A DNA stretch of 64,000 nucleotides from an uncultured Paraglaciecola sp. (GTDB lineage: Bacteria; Pseudomonadota; Gammaproteobacteria; Enterobacterales; Alteromonadaceae), in NCBI GenBank assembly GCA_947498355.1, contig CANMKA010000006.1:104275-168274 (forward strand), written 5' to 3'. The notes beneath the pieces are model-generated. The model made no database searches, had not been told where the DNA came from, and saw only the letters and a list, made by a program, of their open reading frames with translations. Position numbers and translations under genes: made by a program. Below, in pieces: positions 37,535 through 44,962 of this stretch. Within the stretch, counting starts at the first letter, position 1. Each line of letters opens with the position of its first letter.

Positions 37535-37551
37535 TTGGCCCAAAACTAGCA
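37535..37551 (+). promoter_or_regulatory. Candidate sigma-54 promoter of the LruC-protein operon
   Basis: TTGGCCCAAAACTAGCA has GG and GC with the required 10-base spacing. It lies 84 bases before the LruC-protein ATG. Directly after it is a short tandem run of GGTTCAA (37557-37577). Confidence 0.65.
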
Positions 37552-37635
37552 GCTGTTGTTCAAGGTTCAAGGTTCAAAAACATTAACAATTTGGTTAATC
37601 ACTTGAGCTCATTACAATGTTAAGGAGATAAAATT

Positions 37636-39261
37636 ATGCAAACTAACACGACATCAGTCATTGGCTTGTTTATCACTTTGTTGTGTGGAACAGCCTATGC
37701 AACCGAGTATATAAACGGTCAGTATGAATGGCAGTTTTTATCTGGGCAGGCTTGGCCAGAGGGTTATAACCGGAATATAGGTAAACCCAATAACCTCATT
37801 TGGAGTCGGAATGAATACTCTGATGACTTTTTTGAAAGAATTAATAACGCTTTACCTGAAAGTGAACTGAACGAAGCATTTATAACAGATGATAACGGCT
37901 CCACTATTCACATTGAAGAAACAGCAGAAGTGTTTGTTACCTTTATCCATGAGGGTGCAGGCTACAAAAACTCTTTTGGATATTTTACTTTTGACAGCGA
38001 AAACCCGCCGTTATCTGTCGATCAAGTCAGTGAAATAATTGTATTTCCGAACCTGTCATACCCCCATATGGCGAAGGGGCATAGAGTGAGTTTAGGGATA
38101 CACCCCGCCGGAACTAGTATTGGTTTTTTTATCGCAGCGAATGGTTTCAGCTACTACACTGGCGTCAAATCACGCAAAACTCCATACTATTACTCTTTGC
38201 AAAATTTAAACCCTGAAAATGATCCCACGTTAAGGCAACATGCCGTATTGCTTTACGATGAAGAAGTTTCTGAAGTTATTTTAGGTTTCGAAGATCTGCC
38301 GAGAACGTGGGGAGATAATGATTTCAATGACGCAGTATTTAGCATTAAATCAACACCAGAGTCAGCTATCAGAAAAGAGAACCTCAACAAGGTACCCGCA
38401 GTAAACGACAGTGATGCTGATGGTGTAAGCGATGTAGAAGATGAATTCCCCAATAATTATCGCCGAACATACAGTGGATTTTTTCCGAATAAAGACAGCT
38501 ATGTCACTTTAGCCTATGAAGACAACTGGCCAAAAATGGGGGATTTTGACTTTAATGATCTTGTTATAAAAGAGAGATTACAAATCATATACGACGCTTC
38601 GGGAATGGTGAGTGGGTTCAAGATCCACGGACTAATAGTCGCACGAGGAGCGTCAAACGAAAACGGGTTTGCTCTGCGTTTGTTAGACACTCCTCCTTCA
38701 CAAATAGAGTCTGCGAAGCTATTCATTAATGGCCAGACTTACGACAAATACCCTGAGTCCAACCAACAGGACGCGGTTATTTCGATTTTAAGCAATAGTA
38801 GTACGTTCACTCAAACCGGACAAACTGGTCGGTGTTCACATTTTAATACCAACAAAGCTTGTCAATATTTCCAACCTGTTGAGTTCACTTTTGATGTGCA
38901 ATTTGCAAATAGTCAAATTGGCTTAAATCATTCAGATTTTGACTTTTTTATCTATCGGGCAAACGACAGGACATTAGAAATCCACTTACCTGGCTACCCA
39001 CCTACAGACTGGTTTAACACCAATAGGTTTGGCCGAGCCGATGATACGTCTGACATTAATCAAGATCGCTATTTCAAAACCAAGGACAACTTACCATGGG
39101 CATTAAAAATTAGTGACGACTGGGCATATCCTCGAGAGTACATAGATGTTTTATGGGCTTATCCAGATTTTGAGCTTTGGGTGGAAAGTGCCGGCCAAAA
39201 TGCCTCAGATTGGCATAAAACCAGTAATCGCAAAACTCATTATTACTTACCGAATCAATAG
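37636..39261 (+). CDS. Secreted DUF4114/LruC-domain protein
   Basis: 541 residues. The signal peptide ends near residue 22 (GTAYA-TEY). A DUF4114-like segment (residues ~130-240) ends in the hallmark ILGFEDLPRTWGDNDFNDAVF. A calcium-binding stretch DSDADGVSDVEDEFP follows. A second, C-terminal LruC/DUF4842-type domain (residues ~275-535) begins with YEDNWPKMGDFDFNDLVI. The protein is exported and probably surface-attached or loosely matrix-bound. AAGGAGA precedes the ATG. A -24/-12 promoter ties it to the polysaccharide regulon, and a matrix protein is a reasonable inference. Confidence 0.85.
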   Translation: MQTNTTSVIGLFITLLCGTAYATEYINGQYEWQFLSGQAWPEGYNRNIGKPNNLIWSRNEYSDDFFERINNALPESELNEAFITDDNGSTIHIEETAEVFVTFIHEGAGYKNSFGYFTFDSENPPLSVDQVSEIIVFPNLSYPHMAKGHRVSLGIHPAGTSIGFFIAANGFSYYTGVKSRKTPYYYSLQNLNPENDPTLRQHAVLLYDEEVSEVILGFEDLPRTWGDNDFNDAVFSIKSTPESAIRKENLNKVPAVNDSDADGVSDVEDEFPNNYRRTYSGFFPNKDSYVTLAYEDNWPKMGDFDFNDLVIKERLQIIYDASGMVSGFKIHGLIVARGASNENGFALRLLDTPPSQIESAKLFINGQTYDKYPESNQQDAVISILSNSSTFTQTGQTGRCSHFNTNKACQYFQPVEFTFDVQFANSQIGLNHSDFDFFIYRANDRTLEIHLPGYPPTDWFNTNRFGRADDTSDINQDRYFKTKDNLPWALKISDDWAYPREYIDVLWAYPDFELWVESAGQNASDWHKTSNRKTHYYLPNQ

Positions 39262-39271
39262 GAACTAAATC

Positions 39272-39796
39272 ATGACTAACCTTACCAATACAAGTATTTT
39301 AAATACCCGAACATGGTGGTCTCAATCCAGCTATGTGAAAATTTCTTTGTTAGCTTTAAGCCTTTGTTTTGGTGTAACAACAAAGGCAGAGCAAAATTAC
39401 CAATCCGACATACAAAAGTTAAACACAAAGGCCAATAGAACCAAAGACCTGTTCGTTGATCCTAACTTTAATTTTGATACATATAAAACTCTGACACTAG
39501 ATATTCAAGTACTCGATATCTCAGGGAAACCGAGTGCCAATAAACTGCTAAGAATATCTTCTATTCCAGCTATTGAGGCCGATAATGAAAACCAAGATAT
39601 CGAAAAAAATTATGTACAGAGGTCGGTTATAAGCTTGGCCAAAACAGACAATTTTGGAAAGGTGTATAAACAAATTGAAGTATCCAATTTGTTAACCTCA
39701 ATTCTAATTGAATTAAACGAAAAAACGCCCAACAATAGGATATTGTTAAATGTACCCGTCTCATTACATGTTAGTCATACCTTTGAAATTAAATAG
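39272..39796 (+). CDS. Exported protein of unknown function
   Basis: 174 residues. A long N-terminal region leads to a hydrophobic helix and a signal-peptidase-like site (KISLLALSLCFGVTTKAEQ, about residue 40). The mature part (~135 residues) looks beta-rich with no Cys and resembles an Ig-like or prealbumin-like fold (DIQVLDISGKPSANKLLRISS), but I do not recognise the family. It starts 10 bases after the LruC-protein gene and is cotranscribed, so it may be its partner. Confidence 0.7.
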   Translation: MTNLTNTSILNTRTWWSQSSYVKISLLALSLCFGVTTKAEQNYQSDIQKLNTKANRTKDLFVDPNFNFDTYKTLTLDIQVLDISGKPSANKLLRISSIPAIEADNENQDIEKNYVQRSVISLAKTDNFGKVYKQIEVSNLLTSILIELNEKTPNNRILLNVPVSLHVSHTFEIK

Positions 39797-39900
39797 TCTT
39801 TCATAGCGTTAATCTCGGATGTTGTGCTTGTCATGATATCCGAATTTTTTTCATAAAACGCCTCACAAACCTAAATTTTGTTACCTAAGGAAATTAAGCT

Positions 39901-41181
39901 ATGACCATTGATATAAAAGAGAAAGATAGCAGTACGCCTAAGATACTGGTAGTCGATGATGAAGTCAGTATTCTCCAAGCGATTAAACGTTTGCTGCGAA
40001 AAAAATCAATTGCAGTGACACTTGCTAATAGCGGAGAAGAGGCCCTGTCACATCTCAAAAATGAGCATTTCGATTTAGTTATCTCGGATATGAAAATGCC
40101 AAGTATGTCTGGTGCTGAGCTTTTTACTCAAATAGCTAGTACATATCCAGATGTTTATCGTATTTTACTCACGGGCTTTGCAGATATAGATTCCACAATT
40201 AAGGCGATTAATCATGGCAAAATACACAGGTATATCCAAAAACCTTGGAGCAATGATGTGCTATTCGATGTTATTAACGAAGGGTTAGAAAAAAGCAGGT
40301 TAAAACAGGAGAACGTAAAACTACAGCGCCTTTTGAAAAAACAAAATGGACTGTTAAAAGAACTAAATGGTAACTTAGAAAAAAAAGTAGAGTTACGTAC
40401 CAAACGCATTAGCTTAGGTCTCTCACGTTTAGAGCGTGACCACAAAGCGACACAAAAAGTATTATACAATTTAATTAATATTAACCCTAACCTCGATGGT
40501 AAGTTCGCTAATTCAGTCAGTTTATTAGCCAAACGAATTGCAAAATTACTCGAGCTTTCGCCGCAAGAAGTTCATGACATAAGCTACAGTGCTCTAATTT
40601 GTGAAATTGGGTTATTAGGGATAGAGACAAGTTTATATGCCCAGCCTTTTAACGAACTAAATTTTAACCAAAAAGAAGAGTTTTATGAGCAAATAAATAT
40701 TGCTCGATTAATTTTGAATCCGGCTGAGCATTTACATGCAGTTACTGAAATTGTGTACAATCAATATGAACAGATAAACGGCAGTGGCGTAAATAAGGTA
40801 CAGGAAGAAGCAATCCCTGTTGGCGCAAAAATTATAGCGATTGCCCGAGATTACTGGCTTTTAGCAATGGGTAGGATAAACGGGCAGAAAATGACGGATT
40901 CTGAAGTGCGTATCGAAATGAAAAAGCTCGGAGGCATAAAATACGACTCGTCCATTTTAGATCTATTGCTTAACAACCCCCAAATCATTTCCAATGAATT
41001 TATAGAAACCCCTGTTAAATTAGACTATCTGGAAGCCGGCATGGTGTTAAAATATAATATATTCACTCACAATCATATGTTGATACTGCCCGAAGGACAC
41101 GTATTTACTGAAGCCACGATCAGTAAGCTCAAACAATTTGATGAGTCTCAAGGTACAAAATTGTCCGTAATTGTGGAATAA
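39901..41181 (+). CDS. Response regulator with degenerate HD-GYP domain
   Basis: 426 residues. The receiver domain (12-130) has Asp63 (VISDMKMPS), and its late sequence RYIQKPWSN matches the RpfG type. A coiled coil (~135-175) leads to an HD-GYP-like domain (~185-350). The catalytic residues are absent: where active enzymes have HD and DGxGYP, here there are DISYSALICEIGLLGI and YEQINGSGVNKV. The following AIPVGAKIIAIARDYWLL is preserved. It is therefore probably not a c-di-GMP phosphodiesterase but a signalling or allosteric protein, like HnoD of Shewanella NO networks. AAGGA precedes the ATG. It lies 104 bases after the exported-protein gene. Confidence 0.88.
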   Translation: MTIDIKEKDSSTPKILVVDDEVSILQAIKRLLRKKSIAVTLANSGEEALSHLKNEHFDLVISDMKMPSMSGAELFTQIASTYPDVYRILLTGFADIDSTIKAINHGKIHRYIQKPWSNDVLFDVINEGLEKSRLKQENVKLQRLLKKQNGLLKELNGNLEKKVELRTKRISLGLSRLERDHKATQKVLYNLININPNLDGKFANSVSLLAKRIAKLLELSPQEVHDISYSALICEIGLLGIETSLYAQPFNELNFNQKEEFYEQINIARLILNPAEHLHAVTEIVYNQYEQINGSGVNKVQEEAIPVGAKIIAIARDYWLLAMGRINGQKMTDSEVRIEMKKLGGIKYDSSILDLLLNNPQIISNEFIETPVKLDYLEAGMVLKYNIFTHNHMLILPEGHVFTEATISKLKQFDESQGTKLSVIVE

Positions 41182-41639
41182 AAGTCAGATTGAAAATTGT
41201 ATAGCTTATATGTAGTGGCTCATATCTGATCTGACACCTTTGGCTGAAGGTTTCGACTTGAACTGACAGGCTCATTTAGACAAAGAGCGGTCGGCCAAAT
41301 CACCGGTAAACGGCATCCAATATCGCCCCACGTGTATGTTGAAAAGCGGTAGAAGATAAGTTTCGATTCTAGCAATGCGTGGTGGTCAGTAGAATATGTA
41401 AACAGGCACAAAAAACGGCTGGAAAGTCTCTAGTTTATTGGTGGTGGTTCAGATTATATATTGCACTCTCCTTATTTTTACTTCCGCTTGGTATATGGAG
41501 GGAGCTAAGTTAAAACTTCGTTTGGGAGCAGGTTAGTGCGAGATTTGACTAGGACACAGCAAATTTGTAGTCATAAGGGCCAGCAAAAAAGCTACTGACC
41601 CGAAAACTCAGTGATTGTGAAATATGAAACCAACTATCG
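41182..41639. other. Intergenic region, no gene recognised
   Basis: 458 bases between the convergent response-regulator and PEP-CTERM-like genes. Short open frames have no ribosome-binding site. I see no intrinsic terminator with a good T tract, no repeat and no RNA gene. Confidence 0.4.
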
Positions 41640-42233
41640 CTATAGTTGTTTTGCAATCTTTAATCGTGTTGCAAAAACGAGGAACATTGTTAGAAAAAAG
41701 ACTGCACTAGATGGTGGTTCGCTTACAACACTCACGTTTTGTGAACGTGCTATCCACATGCCTTCCCAAGAATCTACAACAGTTAAGAAACCGTTGTTGT
41801 CATATTCGCGCCGCGCCACACTATTGCTAAAAATGTCATAGGCTAAGCTCGAAAAATCATCGCCTGGGCTCCCGATATTAAATAGGTTTGTATCAATTTG
41901 GATTCGGCCACCATCAATTCTTTCACCAGTTAGACTATATATTGCTCCTGGAATACTTGCTCCTGAATTAGCAAGTCCTGTGTCAGCTGAAAATCCAGAA
42001 TTATCATCGAACCAATTAAAATCGGCTATCGCAAAGCGGTGATTCTCTGGCCCCCAAGGACCTGTTTCCGAGATGTCAAAATAAAAAACATCAGACAATG
42101 ACTCCAAAAGCTCTATACTGCCCAATACGTTGTTGGATTGGTCTTCAACAAAATCGTAAATAAGGTTAGCAAAGGTTAGAGGGGAAAAAGCCAACACGGC
42201 AAGAAAAGCAGCATTTTTAATTATTGTTTTCAT
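41640..42233 (-). CDS. PEP-CTERM-like exported protein
   Basis: 197 residues from ATG 42233 (MKTIIKNAAFLAVLAFSPLTFA), with a signal peptide ending near residue 22. The C-terminus is V-S-E-P-P-S-S followed by a hydrophobic helix (AVFFLTMFLVFATRL) and a basic tail (KIAKQL). This is the tripartite PEP-CTERM sorting signal, with E-P-P in place of P-E-P. Such proteins are cleaved and anchored by an exosortase; no exosortase lies in this window. The body has no Cys and is rich in Asp, Asn and Gly. A -24/-12 promoter lies upstream. Confidence 0.75.
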   Translation of the reverse strand: MKTIIKNAAFLAVLAFSPLTFANLIYDFVEDQSNNVLGSIELLESLSDVFYFDISETGPWGPENHRFAIADFNWFDDNSGFSADTGLANSGASIPGAIYSLTGERIDGGRIQIDTNLFNIGSPGDDFSSLAYDIFSNSVARREYDNNGFLTVVDSWEGMWIARSQNVSVVSEPPSSAVFFLTMFLVFATRLKIAKQL

Positions 42234-42270
42234 AGAAAATCCATAGTAATACATTCCATTTTGAGCTTTA

Positions 42271-42287
42271 AGCAAAAATCACGCCAA
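42271..42287 (-). promoter_or_regulatory. Candidate sigma-54 promoter of the PEP-CTERM-like gene
   Basis: On the minus strand TTGGCGTGATTTTTGCT has GG and GC with the required 10-base spacing and a strong TTTTGC -12 half. It ends 37 bases before ATG 42233. Confidence 0.7.
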
Positions 42288-42513
42288 AATATAACGCATT
42301 GTAATTTAAGAGTTTATAGTGTGGCTAAAAGTATTATTGTAAATTTTTTTGACACAACCTGAATCGCCATTGGTTCAGTAGACACATCATAACCATACTT
42401 TGGAGTGGAACTGAAATCGGTTCCTGTACGACCGCTTTACGTACAATTGAGACTGTCAGGTTTGATCACGTTCTGGTTTTGAAAATGCCAGATTAGGTGG
42501 TGACTAATCCAGC

Positions 42514-44028
42514 TTATAGAAGCGGAAATATAAGGTTAAAACTTGTTCCTTGTCCTATTTTTGAATTGACTTGAATTTCTGCTGAATGGGCTTCTAATAT
42601 GGCGAATGAAATAGATAAACCCAAGCCAGTGCCTATACCGACCGGTTTAGTTGTGAAAAAGGGCGTAAATAACTTATTGACTGTATCTTCATCCATCCCA
42701 CATCCATCATCACTTACCTGAATGGTTAAAGTCTTAGCACTTAAGGTTTGGGAGATCGTTAACGTCCCCCCCCCTTCCATGGCCTGTGCCGCATTCATAA
42801 AAAGATTCACAAATACTTGTTGAAGTTGCCCCATGTTTCCTAAGATTGAGGGGATATCTTTGCTTAACTGATTATCCACTTGATGTTCATATTTAAGTGA
42901 ATTCCAAGCTATTTTTAATGCTGATTCGACACAGTCAAAAATTGAAATATTTGAAAATACTCCATCACCCGCATGAGAAAAACTTTTTAAGTTATCAACA
43001 ATTTCTTTAACTCTGTGCAAGCCCTCTAAATTTGTTTGCACCAATGAAAGAGAATCGTCTTGAAGAAATGAAAGTTCCATGCGCTCGCACAAACTTTCAT
43101 AAAGGGGTTCATCCAAAGATTTATTGTCATGCAATACCTTACGGATCGTTTTATCTAAATTGATAAAATCTTCGAGGTAGTCTTTCAACACCTGTGTATT
43201 TGAATAAACAAAAGCGATTGGATTGTTAATCTCGTGTGCAACACCTGCAGCCAGTTGCCCCAAGGAGGCCATTTTTTCTGATTGTACTAGTTGTCGCTTT
43301 GCAACATCTAAACTGCTAACAGTATCTTGAAGTTGAACCGTTCGTTTCAATATTCTCACATCAGAAATACGACGACGAATACCATTCAACAAGTGCCCTC
43401 TGACCGTTTCTAAAACATACAAAGACTCTACATCTAAATGATCATCAGCACTTAAAAAGACGATCCAAGCAACTCTATCGTTCATCATCGGAAAATTAGT
43501 GTAGGTGATCCACTTGTAACCTTCTCTAATCCCGATCTCGACGTCATCTATAGGCGATACAATCCAAGAATCAAAGCTTATAGATTTGTTCAGTGGCAAC
43601 AATTCACTGGCCGACTTTACAAGCACAGGATCATTTTTCCACCCTTTATTTTTTTGCCACAACTTGTAACTGTCGTTAGATTGCAAACGACCTTCTTTCG
43701 TCACAAGATAGAATCCACAATCGGCAGCGGAAAACTGGCCAGTAAGCGCAACAGTATTGAGCATTAATTCATTAAGAGAGGCTTCTGAGGCCACATCGTT
43801 GGAGGCATTCGCCAAATATTCTAATTCAGCCTGCTTTTTCTTGGCAGAAGCCAAGGACTCTTTTAAAGATTGATTAGTTTCGTATATCTCTAGAGAGTAT
43901 TTTTCTAATTGATGTTCGGCTATATTTCGTGCTTTTTTTTCACGGGCTACTTTACGCTCTAGTACCGCAATACGTTTTTCATATTTATCCCTATCTTGAG
44001 TCAAACTTTTTCGACCACTATCACACAC
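42514..44028 (-). CDS. Sensor histidine kinase adjoining H-NOX (HnoK-like)
   Basis: 504 residues, cytoplasmic, with no membrane helices. An N-terminal coiled coil (10-75) is followed by a GAF-like region (~75-225), a second coiled coil, and HisKA with phospho-acceptor His265 (SLGQLAAGVAHEINNP). The ATPase domain has the N box with Asn412 (NLFMNAAQAMEGGG), SDDGCGMDEDTVNKLF and GTGLGLS. The GTG start at 44028 overlaps the H-NOX gene by 28 bases, so the two are translationally coupled. H-NOX proteins next to cytoplasmic kinases inhibit them when NO is bound. It is the only kinase in the window and the natural phospho-donor for the two response regulators in the island. Confidence 0.92.
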   Translation of the reverse strand: MCDSGRKSLTQDRDKYEKRIAVLERKVAREKKARNIAEHQLEKYSLEIYETNQSLKESLASAKKKQAELEYLANASNDVASEASLNELMLNTVALTGQFSAADCGFYLVTKEGRLQSNDSYKLWQKNKGWKNDPVLVKSASELLPLNKSISFDSWIVSPIDDVEIGIREGYKWITYTNFPMMNDRVAWIVFLSADDHLDVESLYVLETVRGHLLNGIRRRISDVRILKRTVQLQDTVSSLDVAKRQLVQSEKMASLGQLAAGVAHEINNPIAFVYSNTQVLKDYLEDFINLDKTIRKVLHDNKSLDEPLYESLCERMELSFLQDDSLSLVQTNLEGLHRVKEIVDNLKSFSHAGDGVFSNISIFDCVESALKIAWNSLKYEHQVDNQLSKDIPSILGNMGQLQQVFVNLFMNAAQAMEGGGTLTISQTLSAKTLTIQVSDDGCGMDEDTVNKLFTPFFTTKPVGIGTGLGLSISFAILEAHSAEIQVNSKIGQGTSFNLIFPLL

Positions 44029-44543
44029 CTTTTGTCACCCTCATGCTCACACTCAGACTGATAAACTTTAACTTCTTGCCCTGTATGTTCAGCTAAGCCA
44101 TGCACCAAGCCTTCGCAGAAAAAACATAACTTACGAGGAGATAGGTAATGAAACGACAGCTTATTTTGAGTTTCCGATAAAAATTCAAATTCCGGAAGCA
44201 GTGCATCAGGATTTAGTTTTTTAACTTCCACATGAATAACGTTTTGCACCGCATGTAAAAATTCAAATATATCCTTAAAGTCATGTGCCCCTGGCGGAGC
44301 GATATTGTATAACTCTTTAAATACCCACTTACCAAAGGCAAACTGCGCATCTTTAGGTGATATATTTTTCTTTTCGACAATCAGCGTAATTAGAGAAAAT
44401 AACTCTTGATCATCGTAAGTGCCAACTGTTGTATACACGCCATCACTTGATAAGTCTGCATCATCAAGTAATTCATCCCAGAACTCAATCCCCCAAAGCT
44501 CTTCAATGAATTCATTAAACTTTACAAAAACGATACCTTTCAT
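44001..44543 (-). CDS. H-NOX heme-based nitric oxide sensor
   Basis: 180 residues. The N-terminus MKGIVFVKFNEFIEELWG is the H-NOX pattern. The proximal heme ligand is His104 (NVIHVEVKKL), the distorting proline is Pro117, and the heme-propionate motif Y-x-S-x-R is Tyr133-Ser135-Arg137 (HYLSPRK). The C-terminus has Cys140, Cys143, Cys165 and Cys173 with His167, matching the zinc/thiol redox site described for Vibrio and Shewanella H-NOX. In gammaproteobacteria these bind NO and control a kinase next door. AGAGGG lies 6 bases before the ATG. Confidence 0.93.
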   Translation of the reverse strand: MKGIVFVKFNEFIEELWGIEFWDELLDDADLSSDGVYTTVGTYDDQELFSLITLIVEKKNISPKDAQFAFGKWVFKELYNIAPPGAHDFKDIFEFLHAVQNVIHVEVKKLNPDALLPEFEFLSETQNKLSFHYLSPRKLCFFCEGLVHGLAEHTGQEVKVYQSECEHEGDKRCVIVVEKV

Positions 44544-44962
44544 GGAGAGCCCTCTTCACATTCGTTATCTAGTTAAGGCTTTAATTATTCTAGTTTTATA
44601 GTCAATTTAATCAACTAACCTAACCAATTCCAAAAACTATTATCTTTCAAATAGGCTTCGCAAGTCTTCAATTATTTTTCGAGTGCTACTGAGCCTTTTT
44701 TTCTTAGCTACTTTTTTGAGCCGTTGTTTTTTTATTATTATAACTACCATGACGATAATCCTTTCAACCTTCATGATAATTTAGATCTTGCAGTTCTGCA
44801 TCCCGTTTGAACACGCTATTGGTTTTATTAAGCGACGATCTTATAAAAACTCTTGCGTCATCAAAATCTGTAGGGTCAACCCAACTACTATCGGTTCCTC
44901 GTTTGTGGCCTTCTCAACTAGTTTGTATTGTATAAACAGCATAAAACAATGTTCAGCAGCTT
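44544..44962. other. Intergenic region at right edge of island
   Basis: 419 bases between intact purC and the H-NOX gene. It holds no convincing gene. It contains the candidate H-NOX promoter, and no purC terminator is seen. Confidence 0.4.
44587..44614 (-). promoter_or_regulatory. Candidate sigma-70 promoter of the H-NOX/kinase operon
   Basis: On the minus strand TTGATT (44609-44614), 16 bases and TAGAAT (44587-44592) lie 44 bases before the H-NOX ATG. No -24/-12 element is seen here, so the sensor pair may be expressed by housekeeping sigma. Confidence 0.45.
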
